Shown: piece after piece, positions 53,201 to 61,574 of the stretch
Layout: the number at the start of each line of letters is the position of its first letter
Numbering within the stretch: the stretch's first letter is position 1
NCBI RefSeq assembly: GCF_958405895.1
Contig: NZ_CATZAR010000002.1
Reading direction: 5' to 3' (one strand)
Source of the DNA: Ralstonia thomasii
GTDB lineage: Bacteria; Pseudomonadota; Gammaproteobacteria; Burkholderiales; Burkholderiaceae
DNA: 64,000 nucleotides
The notes under the pieces: generated by a model
Told to the model about the DNA's origin: nothing
The model's input: only the letters and a program-made list of their open reading frames with translations
Database searches by the model: none
Made by a program: the position numbers and the translations under genes

Positions 53201-56200
53201 GAGATTCGCACCCCGGTGGTATTCCAACCGCAGCAGGGCCGACTGTTCCGCTTTACGCTCGATCCGCGCACTGCGGGTTTCGTGATCGAAACGCGCCCAC
53301 GCGTGAGCGACGATCCCTGGACCATCAATGTGGCCGGTCGCTTGCTGATCGGCGGCCCGTCGCAGACCGCGCCGGCCATCGAGCCGCAAAGCATGGCTGC
53401 GCTCGAAGAGCAGGCCCCCATTGCCGGCAGCACGCTGTACCAGGCGGCACTCGCGATCGGCTTGGAGTTTGGCGAGGCCTTCCGCTGGGTGCAGACGGTC
53501 CGCATCGACGGTGACGTTGCACTCGCTGAGCTTGCAGCGCCCGCCTCGCAGCAGGCTCATCTGGATCGCTACACGATGCATCCGGGCGCGCTCGACAGCG
53601 GCCTGCATCCGCTGCTGGCCCTGATGGCCGCCGGCAAGCCCAGTGCTGAGCAGGCCGCCTACGTACCGGTGCAGTTTGGCCGCATGGATTACTTTGGCGG
53701 CGTGCCGGCCCGCGTGGTGGCGCGGATCGAACGCCGCAGTCCGCATTCGTTGGTCGCCAATTTCCAATACCTGGATGCCGGCGGCAATACAGTGCTGAAG
53801 CTCTCCGCATGCCGCTTCCGCCGCGTAGATCTGATCCGCCGTCGCCACGGCAAACCTGGGCGCTATGTCTTTGCGCTGGAAGCCAAGCCGGCAACCGAAG
53901 CGATTGCTGCGGCTGCGACGCCTTCGCCGGCCAGCCTGTTGGCCACGGCAGCCACCATGGTCGCCGGCACCGAAGACGCCGCGCATCGCGACAGGCACCT
54001 CACCGAAGTCATGCCGCTGATCGACGTGCTGGCTGCGGCCTACGCGTTGCGTGCCGTCGAAGCGCTGCACGTCCGCGCCAAGGCCGAGCTGCCGGCCTGC
54101 GCGAATCCAGCACTGCTCGCACGGCTAGTCGACATGTTGCTGGAAGACGGCATCCTCGTGCGCCGCGACGGCGTGCTGGCACTGGACGACGAAACGCTGC
54201 CGCCTATCGAAGAACTCTGGCGGAGCCTGCTATCCCTGTCGCCCAGCCATGTGGCCGAGCTGACGCTGCTGGCACATTGCGGCGCCTCGCTGCCGGCCAT
54301 TCTGAACGGCGAGCTGGAAGCTGGCGCCGTGCTGCCCCCGGCGCGCAACAGCCTGCTGGACCATCTGTTCGAGGCCTCCCCGACGTGGTCGCATGTCAAC
54401 GCAATGGCCAGTGCTAGCCTGGATGCGTGCATCGAGAGATGGACCCAGCGCCGCCCGATGCGGGTTCTGGAAATCGTCCCGCCGGAAGCCAATCTATTCG
54501 AGCCGATCGGCGCGCACCTGCAGGGCCGCTGCGAGTACACCATCGCCGGCAGCCCCGAGCAGCTCGGCGCCTTTGATACCGGCCGTCATCCGCTAATCCG
54601 CACGGCGACGCTACAACTGAGCGATCAGCCCGAGTTGACCGTCGAGCCGGGACGCAGCCACACGTTCGATGTGGTGGTGGTCAATAACCTGCTGCGCACA
54701 TCTGGCAAGCCGAATCGATTGCTGGCGGCCGTGCGCACGTGGATGACGCCTGGGGCACTGCTGGTGCTTAGCGAGGCCCAGCCAAGCCGTTTCTCCGACA
54801 TTGTGTTCGGTTTGTCGCCGGAATGGTGGTCCGCAGGTCGTGGGGATTTGCTCCCCGCCGAGTCCATCGAAGCCATGCTGCTTGCCGAGGGCTTCCAGTC
54901 ACCAGCCCGCCACGTCGAGGCTGATCTCCAGATTGAAGGCGCACCGGCGCTGCTGCTGGCGCGCCGCCAGCTTGGACGTCAAGCCGATTCATGCGATATC
55001 GGCGAGATCGTCACAGAAGGAATTGACGGCAACGCCGAGCAATTGGGGGCGAACTGGCTGGTGGTCTGTCCTGGCACACCGGCCGAACTCGCCACCACGC
55101 TGGCTGCCGCGCTCGAAGAGGCCCTTGCTGGCGCAAGCCTAGCGAGCCGCAGCCCGCGCGTTGCGTTGGTGGAGTCCCCCGAAGCGGCGCTGGCGCATGC
55201 CGCACTGGACGAAGCGGGAGCACCGTGCCAGATCGTCTTCCTTGCTGCAGACGCGCCAAGGCTTGACGATAGCGCCGACGCGGGCACGCTGATGCAGGCG
55301 CAAGAGCCGACTTCAGTCGCGCTAGCACGTTTAGTGCGCGGCTTGAGCGGTAAGCGCGCCAGCGCGCAACTGTCGATCGTCACCTGCGGCGGCGCGCCGC
55401 TGGCTGCGCCCGGCACGCCAGCAATGGCGCTGCAGCCGTCGCAGGCCACCCTGTGGGGTCTGGGCCGCGTGCTGATGAACGAGCACGCCGAACTGCATTG
55501 CAGGCTCATCGATATCGATCCACGCGAGACGCAGCCAGTACCGGCGCTCAGCCGTGAGCTGCTATGTGCCGATGCGGAAGATGAAGTCGTGCTCGGCCTC
55601 GAAGAACGCTACGTGCCGCGCATGCTGACCGCCGAAGTGAGCGAGCTGCGCGAACAGGCCACACGGGCCGCCGCAGGTGCATCGGCCATACCCGCTGTGC
55701 TCGGCTTTGAATCGCCGGGCTCACTGAGTCACCTGCAGTGGTTCCCGCTGCCCGAGTTCGAGCTGGAACCCGACGAAGTCGAAGTGGAGCCGATGGCCGC
55801 GGGCCTGAATTTCCGTGACGTGATGTACGCGATGGGCCTGTTGTCTGACGAAGCCGTCGAGAACGGTTTTGCCGGTCCGACCATCGGCATGGAGTTCTCC
55901 GGCCGCGTCACGCGTGTGGGCAGTGCGGTCGCGAATTTCGCCAGCGGCGATCTGGTGCTCGGTTTTGCCCCCGCGTGTTATGCGAGCCGGTTGCGTACCC
56001 GCGCGACGGCGCTGGCACACAAACCCGCGCGGCTGAGCTTTGAGGAAGCCGCCACGATCCCGACCACGTTCTTCACCGCCTATTACGGGCTCAACGAACT
56101 GGCGCGCATTCGCAAGGGCGAGCGCGTACTGGTGCATGGCGCGGCCGGCGGTGTCGGCATCGCTGCAATCCAGTTGGCACGCCACCTCGGTGCCGAAGTA

Positions 56201-57967
56201 TTCGCCACCGCAAGTAGCAATGAAAAGCGCGAGTTTGTACGCCTGCTCGGCGCAAGCCGCGTGTTCGACTCACGCAGCCTGGCATTCGCCGACGAGATCC
56301 GGCGCGCGACCGGAGGCGAAGGTGTCGATGTCGTGCTCAACTCGCTCGCCGGCGAGGCGATGGTGCGCAGCATCGACGTGCTACGTCCGTTCGGTCGCTT
56401 CCTCGAGCTCGGCAAGCGCGATTTCTACGAGAACAGCCGTATCGGCCTGCGCCCGTTCCGCAACAACATCAGCTATTTCGGCATCGACGCCGACCAGTTG
56501 ATGGATGCGTCGCCGCAGCTCACCGCATCCCTGTTCGCCCAGGTGATGGCGCTGCTCGATCAGGGCGTGCTCGATCCGCTGCCCTACCGCGCGTTCCCTG
56601 CCGCACGCATCGAGGAAGCCTTCCGCTACATGCAGCAGGCCCGCCAGATCGGCAAGATCGTGGTCACCTTCGCCGGCGGGGTGCCCGCACCACAGGCCGC
56701 CAGCGCATCGCATCTCGCGCTGGATCCGTCGGCCGCCTATCTGGTTGCGGGCGGCACCGGCGGTCTGGGCTTCGCCACGGCACGCTGGCTGGTCGAGCGC
56801 GGCGCACGTCATCTGGTGCTGGCCAGCCGGCGCGGCACGCTCGCGCCCGAACTGGCCGAGGAAGCGGCGCACTGGCGCGACACGCTCCAGGTAGATACGG
56901 CGGTCGTGTCGTGCGACCTCAATAATGGCGCGGCGGTGCGCGCGCTGGTCGACGGACTGGGCCGCAGCGGCACGCCGCTGAAGGGGCTCGTGCATTCGGC
57001 AATGACCATTGCCGACGGCCTGATCGCCAACCTGGACGACGCCAAGATGCGCGACGTACTGGCGCCCAAGGTTGCCGGTGCCTGGAACCTGCATCAGGCC
57101 ACGCGCGAACTCGCCCTGGACTTTTTCGTGGTGTATTCGTCGGCCACCACCTTCCTGGGCAACCCCGGGCAGTCCAACTACGTGGCCGCCAACGCCTTCC
57201 TTGAGGCGCTGATTCACCAGCGCCGCGCGCAAGGCCTGCCGGGCACCTACATGGCTTGGGGCCCACTCGAGGACGTGGGCTTCCTCGCCCGCAATGCCCA
57301 AACACTGGAGGCGTTGCAGGCCCGCATTGGCGGCCGCGCAATCACCTCCGCACAGGCGATGACCGCGCTCGAACAGGTGCTGCAGTGCGGCCATGCCGGC
57401 GAAGCGCTACTGTGGCTCGACTGGAAGTCCATCTCGCGCGTCATGCCAGCCGCACGCTCGCTGCGCTATCTCGACATGCGGGGCGGCATCGGACAGGAAA
57501 CGCAGCGCGCCGATGGCGCCAGCATGCAAGCCGAGATCCGCGCGCTTGACTCCGCCGAAGCCGTGCAACTGGTGATCGAGACACTGCAGGCACAGATCGC
57601 TCGGATCCTCCACCTATCTGCCGCCAAGGTCGATCCTGATCGCTCAGTGACCGATCTGGGCATGGACTCGCTGATGGGCATGGAGCTCGGCATGGCAATT
57701 GAGGAGTGCTTCGAGGTCAAGCTGCCGGTGATGATGTTGGCCGAAGGTGCGACCGTGCGCTCGCTCGCGCAGAAGATAGCTGAATCGGTGCGCGCCGGCG
57801 CAACCGACGGCCAGGAAGCAGGCGCTGCAAGTGATGTCGAGCAGCAATTGGCCTCACTGTCGGCCATCCATGGCTCGGAAATCAGCAGCGACGAACTGCA
57901 ACGCATGGCACGCGAAATGACCGCCAACCGAGCAGTCGCAGATGTCCTCACTGAGACGACCTCGTGA
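50297..57967 (+). CDS. wcbR: highly reducing type I polyketide/fatty acid synthase (WcbR/RkpA-like)
   Basis: A 2556-residue single-module synthase. Order: KS (1-about 430, Cys174 in DTACSSS, EAHGTGT, KTNVGHLE); AT (about 540-850, Ser631 in GHSVGE, YAFHS consistent with malonyl-CoA); DH (about 903-1200, His933 in HVVDGAVTFP, Asp1100); methyltransferase-like region (about 1300-1560) in which the SAM glycine loop reads VLEIVPPEANLF, so probably inactive; ER (about 1808-2118, LVHGAAGGVG); KR (about 2145-2330, AGGTGGLG, Tyr2295); ACP (Ser2458 in GMDSLMG). No thioesterase, so release must be by another enzyme, most simply the alpha-oxoamine synthase. Used iteratively it would make a saturated acyl chain. 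Confidence 0.96.
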   Translation: MKDAIAIVGMSCRFPGGVHSPEDYWKLLVAETDAVTEVPADRFSTEFYQHPSKREPGKSYTFAAGVIDNVAGFDADFFGISPREAQQMDPQQRLLLELAWEAFEHAGHHPQQMAGQNCAVFVGVAAQDYGDRGVDDLSVVDAYSATGNTLSIASNRISYLFDLRGPSMSIDTACSSSLVALHQACNAIRAGEVETALAGGVNLLLHPFPFVSFAKASMLSPTGRCRAFDASGDGYVRAEGGALVLLKSLSKALADGDTIHAVIASSGVNSDGHSQGGINVPASATQAALLENVYARAGVDPREVDYLEAHGTGTAVGDPIETRALIDVIGKLRSPDAPLLIGSAKTNVGHLETASGMAGLIKAILCLKHRAVPASIHFRTPNPNIDFTGGNLRVVDRYTPLAAKDKRLLVGVNSFGFGGTNAHVLLREAAPPSKAAKAGKAISVAQNRPAPLMLSARSQEALQALAAAYRDQLGAGTSWQALAGATAHRRQPLRYRAVIDPSNAADVAADGIAALAALAQGDTCPAVVTGEAVANDGKLALVFSGNGSQWAGMGQRLLQEDSVFCATVKQIDAFWCADGSASLLDVMRAGATAEWLQRTENAQPLLFAIQAGIVQSLLEQGLRFDACYGHSVGEVAAAYAAGALSMEQAVRVIKVRSRAQALTAGKGKMAAAGVGEGAARELIAALGLDDVLEVAGINSPGAVTLAGPLTALEAVQAHLAQANQFFQMLDLDYAFHSRQMDAIHDVVVEGLRGLQPRATHSTFVSTVTGTPLSGAELDASYWWRNIREPVQFEPATRQLIDGGMRLFLEIGPHSILRAYVSQSLEAARANGSALPTLKRNHDQSSQLRHAFCTALAHGARLDRNTVYPDAHRDVVLPTYPWQRTPYWAPITAEGYDLVHRHRQHPLLGYRLKDCAAAWENQIDPVKLPMLASHVVDGAVTFPGAGYAEMALAAARSYFGTVTCAVENLEIRTPVVFQPQQGRLFRFTLDPRTAGFVIETRPRVSDDPWTINVAGRLLIGGPSQTAPAIEPQSMAALEEQAPIAGSTLYQAALAIGLEFGEAFRWVQTVRIDGDVALAELAAPASQQAHLDRYTMHPGALDSGLHPLLALMAAGKPSAEQAAYVPVQFGRMDYFGGVPARVVARIERRSPHSLVANFQYLDAGGNTVLKLSACRFRRVDLIRRRHGKPGRYVFALEAKPATEAIAAAATPSPASLLATAATMVAGTEDAAHRDRHLTEVMPLIDVLAAAYALRAVEALHVRAKAELPACANPALLARLVDMLLEDGILVRRDGVLALDDETLPPIEELWRSLLSLSPSHVAELTLLAHCGASLPAILNGELEAGAVLPPARNSLLDHLFEASPTWSHVNAMASASLDACIERWTQRRPMRVLEIVPPEANLFEPIGAHLQGRCEYTIAGSPEQLGAFDTGRHPLIRTATLQLSDQPELTVEPGRSHTFDVVVVNNLLRTSGKPNRLLAAVRTWMTPGALLVLSEAQPSRFSDIVFGLSPEWWSAGRGDLLPAESIEAMLLAEGFQSPARHVEADLQIEGAPALLLARRQLGRQADSCDIGEIVTEGIDGNAEQLGANWLVVCPGTPAELATTLAAALEEALAGASLASRSPRVALVESPEAALAHAALDEAGAPCQIVFLAADAPRLDDSADAGTLMQAQEPTSVALARLVRGLSGKRASAQLSIVTCGGAPLAAPGTPAMALQPSQATLWGLGRVLMNEHAELHCRLIDIDPRETQPVPALSRELLCADAEDEVVLGLEERYVPRMLTAEVSELREQATRAAAGASAIPAVLGFESPGSLSHLQWFPLPEFELEPDEVEVEPMAAGLNFRDVMYAMGLLSDEAVENGFAGPTIGMEFSGRVTRVGSAVANFASGDLVLGFAPACYASRLRTRATALAHKPARLSFEEAATIPTTFFTAYYGLNELARIRKGERVLVHGAAGGVGIAAIQLARHLGAEVFATASSNEKREFVRLLGASRVFDSRSLAFADEIRRATGGEGVDVVLNSLAGEAMVRSIDVLRPFGRFLELGKRDFYENSRIGLRPFRNNISYFGIDADQLMDASPQLTASLFAQVMALLDQGVLDPLPYRAFPAARIEEAFRYMQQARQIGKIVVTFAGGVPAPQAASASHLALDPSAAYLVAGGTGGLGFATARWLVERGARHLVLASRRGTLAPELAEEAAHWRDTLQVDTAVVSCDLNNGAAVRALVDGLGRSGTPLKGLVHSAMTIADGLIANLDDAKMRDVLAPKVAGAWNLHQATRELALDFFVVYSSATTFLGNPGQSNYVAANAFLEALIHQRRAQGLPGTYMAWGPLEDVGFLARNAQTLEALQARIGGRAITSAQAMTALEQVLQCGHAGEALLWLDWKSISRVMPAARSLRYLDMRGGIGQETQRADGASMQAEIRALDSAEAVQLVIETLQAQIARILHLSAAKVDPDRSVTDLGMDSLMGMELGMAIEECFEVKLPVMMLAEGATVRSLAQKIAESVRAGATDGQEAGAASDVEQQLASLSAIHGSEISSDELQRMAREMTANRAVADVLTETTS

Positions 57968-58860
57968 TGACCGCGCCGGGCTGGGCAAGCAATCAGGGAA
58001 CACTGGCGCGCGAGCTGCGGCTGTACGGCCGCGGGCTGCACACCGGCAAGCGCGTCAATGTCCGCGTGCATCCTGAGCGCGTCGGACACGGCATCGTGTT
58101 CCGGCGCATGCGCGGCGGCCAGCAGCTTGCATTACTGCCCGCCTCTGCGGCGCTGCGCCTGGGGCAGCCGTTGTGCACGGCACTCCAGAATGCCGATGGC
58201 TGGCGCGTGCGCACCGTCGAACACCTGCTGGCAGCTTTGCTGGCATGCCAGATCGACCACGCCACCGTCGAGATCGATGCCGAAGAGGTGCCGATCCTGG
58301 ATGGCAGCGCACAGCCCTGGCTGCAGGCGATCGAGGCCTGTGGACGCCTCCCGCTGGATGCACCCAAGCGCTTCCTGCGGATTCTCAAGACGGTTGCTGT
58401 GGAAGATGGCGGCATGCATCGCACGATCATCGAACCGGCCGACCACTATGCGATGTCCGTAACCAACGACCTCAAGGGGTTCGGCGAGATGAACTGGCAG
58501 GGCATCATCGACCCCGTTTCGTTCGCTTCCGACATCGCGCCATCGCGCTCATATGGCCGCCTGCGCTGGGCGGTGCCAGCCATCTTGTTTGGCTATCTGC
58601 GGGGCCAACCGATTCTGCGCGGCGCGAGGCCGTCATGCACCGCTACCATTGTCGGCTCCGGCGTGATCGGCGGCATGCGCCTGCCGATGGAGTTCGTGCG
58701 GCACCGCGTGCTTGATCTAATCGGCGACCTAGCTCTGCTGGGCGCGCCGCTGTTAGGCAAGGTCACAGCCTTGCGCCCCAGCCACGAAATGAATTACCGG
58801 CTTTGTGCCGCCCTGCTCGCCCGGCCCGATGCCTGGGAATGGGCATACCCCACACACTGA
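57967..58860 (+). CDS. wcbS: LpxC-like deacetylase paralogue (WcbS)
   Basis: A 297-residue relative of UDP-3-O-acyl-GlcNAc deacetylase, fused into the capsule operon. Both LpxC halves are present: YGRGLHTGKRVNV and TVEHLLAALLACQID; then FVRHRVLDLIGDLALLG and PSHEMNYRL. The Zn ligands and catalytic residues of LpxC (Glu-His of EHLLAAL, His and Asp of RHRVLDLIGDL, His of SHEMN) are conserved, while the substrate loop ARTFGF is changed to SRSYGR. It is probably an active zinc deacetylase on another substrate. I start at ATG 57967, which overlaps the wcbR stop by one base; a GTG at 57964 is in frame. Confidence 0.9.
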   Translation: MTAPGWASNQGTLARELRLYGRGLHTGKRVNVRVHPERVGHGIVFRRMRGGQQLALLPASAALRLGQPLCTALQNADGWRVRTVEHLLAALLACQIDHATVEIDAEEVPILDGSAQPWLQAIEACGRLPLDAPKRFLRILKTVAVEDGGMHRTIIEPADHYAMSVTNDLKGFGEMNWQGIIDPVSFASDIAPSRSYGRLRWAVPAILFGYLRGQPILRGARPSCTATIVGSGVIGGMRLPMEFVRHRVLDLIGDLALLGAPLLGKVTALRPSHEMNYRLCAALLARPDAWEWAYPTH

Positions 58861-58876
58861 CGAAGGAATCCGCAGT

Positions 58877-60238
58877 ATGAGACTGGGCGACCAGTTGCGA
58901 CAGCAGCTTGCTGCTAAGGCCCTGAAGCGGCAGCTTGATCGGGTCACGAAAGAAATGGAGACGGGAGCCGAACGGGCGGCAGTTGCGGCCCATACCGGTG
59001 AAGCGTCGGCAGCACAGCCGGTCAATCCGGCGGACTATGCGGCACTGTGCCGCTTCGACACGCTGCCTGCGTACCAGCAGGTCTCGATCATCCGCGAGGT
59101 AAGCGAGCGTTTGGGCATTGCGTCGCCGTTCTTCCGCGTCCACGAAGGCGTGGCCGGGGCCACCACGCAGATCAACGGCCAGTCCTATATCAACTTCGCC
59201 AACTACAATTATCTCGGCCTATCCGGGGATGCTGAGGTATCGGCCAGCGCCAAAGCCGCAGTCGACCAGTATGGCACCTCGGCGTCGGCAAGCCGCATGG
59301 TGGCCGGCGAGCGGCCGGTCCAGCGCGAGCTAGAGCGCGCGCTGGCAAGCGTCTACGAGGTCGACGACTGCGTCGCCTTCGTCAGCGGGCATGCCACCAA
59401 CGTCACCGTGATCGGATGCCTGTTTGGCCCCGGCGACCTGATCGTGCATGACGCGTTGGCGCACAACAGCATCGTGCAGGGGGCGCAGCTCAGCGGCGCC
59501 AAGCGGCTGAACTTCCCGCATAACGACTGGGCAGCGCTTGACGCCCTGCTCACGCGCGTGCGGCGCGACTACCGCCGTGTGCTGATCGCCGTGGAAGGCA
59601 TCTACAGCATGGATGGAGACTTCCCCGAGCTGGAACGCTTCATCGACATCAAGCGCCGCCACGGTGCCTTCCTCATGGTCGACGAAGCGCACTCGTTCGG
59701 CGTGCTCGGTGCGACAGGCAAAGGCATCCGGGAGCATTTCGGGCTGGCCGGCCGCGACGTCGATATCTGGATGGGGACTTTCAGCAAGACGCTGGCGGGC
59801 TGCGGCGGGTACATCGCCGGCGAGCAGGCGCTGATCGACATCCTGCGCCACCTGGCACCCGGTTTCCTGTACAGCGTTGGATTGTCACCGGTGCTGGCCG
59901 CCACCTCGCTGACCGCTCTTCGGCGCATGCTGGATGAGCCGCAACGAGTCGCCAAGCTGCGCGAGCGCGGACGTCAGTTCCTGGACGCCGCACGTGAAGC
60001 GGGCCTCAACACGGGGCTGAGCGCCGGATACTCGGTCGTGCCAGTGATTATCGGCAGTTCGCTCAAGGCCGCGCAATGGGCCAATGCACTGTTCGAGAAA
60101 GGCATCAACACGCAGCCGATCTTTTATCCCGCGGTGGAGGAGAAAGCCGCGCGGCTGCGCTTCTTTATCTGCTCCACCCACACGCCGGAACAGATCGCTT
60201 ATACGATAGCGTCCGTTGCGCAGCTGGCACGGCGTTAG
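58877..60238 (+). CDS. wcbT: alpha-oxoamine synthase (AONS/KBL/serine palmitoyltransferase family; WcbT/RkpG-like)
   Basis: A 453-residue PLP enzyme that condenses an acyl-thioester with an amino acid and loses CO2. Fold-type I motifs: NYNYLGLSG, GTSASASRMVAGE, FVSGHATNV, VDEAHSFGVLG and the PLP-lysine in TFSKTLAGCGG. The N-terminal about 60 residues are an extra helical segment absent from AONS. ATG at 58877 follows gaaggaat; the frame extends upstream into wcbS. By position it corresponds to WcbT/RkpG. It is the likely off-loading enzyme for the PKS acyl chain. Confidence 0.93.
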   Translation: MRLGDQLRQQLAAKALKRQLDRVTKEMETGAERAAVAAHTGEASAAQPVNPADYAALCRFDTLPAYQQVSIIREVSERLGIASPFFRVHEGVAGATTQINGQSYINFANYNYLGLSGDAEVSASAKAAVDQYGTSASASRMVAGERPVQRELERALASVYEVDDCVAFVSGHATNVTVIGCLFGPGDLIVHDALAHNSIVQGAQLSGAKRLNFPHNDWAALDALLTRVRRDYRRVLIAVEGIYSMDGDFPELERFIDIKRRHGAFLMVDEAHSFGVLGATGKGIREHFGLAGRDVDIWMGTFSKTLAGCGGYIAGEQALIDILRHLAPGFLYSVGLSPVLAATSLTALRRMLDEPQRVAKLRERGRQFLDAAREAGLNTGLSAGYSVVPVIIGSSLKAAQWANALFEKGINTQPIFYPAVEEKAARLRFFICSTHTPEQIAYTIASVAQLARR

Positions 60239-60242
60239 CACT

Positions 60243-60902
60243 ATGGACACGATGCTGCAGATGGATCAGTCATCGGGCTCGGCACTCACGTTCCGTCGCG
60301 CTGCGGCTAGCGATGCCGCTGCGCTGGCGCCGTTGGTGCTCGCCTCCGGCCGCCAGGAATTGGACTGGCTGCTGGGCGTGCCACCGGCCGCATGCGAGGC
60401 TTTCCTGCGCCGTGCCATCGCCACCCCAAGCGGGCGTTTCTCGTGGAAGCGCCATTTGGTCGCCACGATCGGCGGTCAGCCAATCGCTGCCCTTGCGATC
60501 CAGGACGGTCGGCACAACTGGCTGGATGATCTCTACGCAGTCCGCGACTTCCTGCAGCATTTTGGCCTGCGCCGCACGCCCAGCATCATCCGCCGCGGGC
60601 TGATTCTCGAAAGCGAGATTCCCGCTCCCACGCGGCGACAAACGCTGGTGGCCCACTGCGCCACGCACCCCGATCTGCGCGGCCGGGGAATTTTCAGGGC
60701 CCTCTTCTCACACGCAATCAAGCAGCAACTGCTTCCTTCCACGGTCGGGCAGACGCTTGTGCTCGATGTGCTGGACACGAACCACCGTGCAGCGGCGCTT
60801 TACCGGGAACTCGGATTCGAACCAATGGAACGTGGCCGCCGCTCGGCTAGCTTGCCAGCGCACCTGGCGGCCACTCGGATGCGGTATTGCGCTTGCAGCT
60901 GA
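60243..60902 (+). CDS. GNAT-family N-acetyltransferase
   Basis: A 219-residue GNAT protein: FRRAAASDAAALAPLVLASG at the N-terminus and the acetyl-CoA loop HPDLRGRGIFRALF followed by NHRAAALYRELGF. It starts 4 bp after wcbT, so it is in the same operon, and may acylate the amine made by WcbT or a sugar amine. I do not recall this gene in the B. pseudomallei wcb block; it may be a lineage-specific addition. Confidence 0.88.
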   Translation: MDTMLQMDQSSGSALTFRRAAASDAAALAPLVLASGRQELDWLLGVPPAACEAFLRRAIATPSGRFSWKRHLVATIGGQPIAALAIQDGRHNWLDDLYAVRDFLQHFGLRRTPSIIRRGLILESEIPAPTRRQTLVAHCATHPDLRGRGIFRALFSHAIKQQLLPSTVGQTLVLDVLDTNHRAAALYRELGFEPMERGRRSASLPAHLAATRMRYCACS

Positions 60903-61030
60903 CTGGGTGAGTGTCGGCCCAGTAGGTGCAGACCCACCACGCGCTATTACCAGCAGACGGCTAGCATGCGGGCAGGGACTGATTGGACATCACGACCAAC
61001 ACAGTCCGCGACGGCCTATGGACCTCTCTG

Positions 61031-61318
61031 TCAAGTTCCAACCCGGAAGTGCTCCGGGCTCTGGCCAGCATTGACCGCACGCTGCAGCCAATCCGGCATA
61101 TCGCCCTCTCCATCCCACGTTTGACCCTCAGCACTACGATATCGTGCTTTCGATGAAGCGCGACGAAGCGGCGGAAAACACCCTGCGGCAGTGAGATCGG
61201 CATACGCCAGGCCATATCGTGCGATCTGCATGCGAACCCACGCGATAGCCTCAGCCCGTCGCCGCAACATCGCCGCAGGGCTGGACTCGATCATGGACAG
61301 ATCAACACGATTCGGCAT
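61031..61318 (-). CDS. H-NS-family DNA-binding protein
   Basis: A 95-residue protein. The C-terminal half matches the H-NS DNA-binding domain of beta-proteobacterial histone-like proteins (ARYRSAEGQTWDGEGDMPDWL, then AVNAGQSPEHFRV). The N-terminal helix (RRRAEAIAWVRMQIARYGL) fits the oligomerisation region but is shorter than usual. It could silence transcription of the AT-richer capsule genes or incoming DNA. A start at 61294 (MIESSPAAML) is equally possible. It is convergent with the capsule operon. Confidence 0.83.
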   Translation of the reverse strand: MPNRVDLSMIESSPAAMLRRRAEAIAWVRMQIARYGLAYADLTAAGCFPPLRRASSKARYRSAEGQTWDGEGDMPDWLQRAVNAGQSPEHFRVGT

Positions 61319-61391
61319 GTAGCGAAGTTTCTAGGAAAAGAAAGATGAGTATTCGGCTTTCGGCGTGGCAAGGTTTCCCGGTATCGCGTCA

Positions 61392-61574
61392 TCAGCGATG
61401 AACGCGCTTCAACAGTGCTCCACCACTATCCCAATGGACATCCACATCGCGAAGCAGATGGCCGCTGAGAATGTAGTCATCGGATGCTGCGGCTATGGCT
61501 TCCAGCTTGACCAACTCACCAACCGGCAATGTATCTAGATTGAATGACAGAAAAGGTTCCGTTGGCGAAAGGTA
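61392..61574 (-). pseudogene. 3' fragment of an unidentified gene cut by the IS element
   Basis: About 58 codons ending at a stop at 61392 read as a well-formed protein tail (FLSFNLDTLPVGELVKLEA ... DDYILSGHLLRDVDVHWDSGG). The frame has good codon usage but becomes IS sequence upstream of about 61575. I do not recognise the family. It shows that the truncated transposase gene now abuts a broken host gene. Confidence 0.55.

Noticed and set aside
52763..54070. 435-codon open frame opposite the PKS dehydratase region
   Set aside because: Shadow of a conserved PKS domain; no recognisable features of its own.
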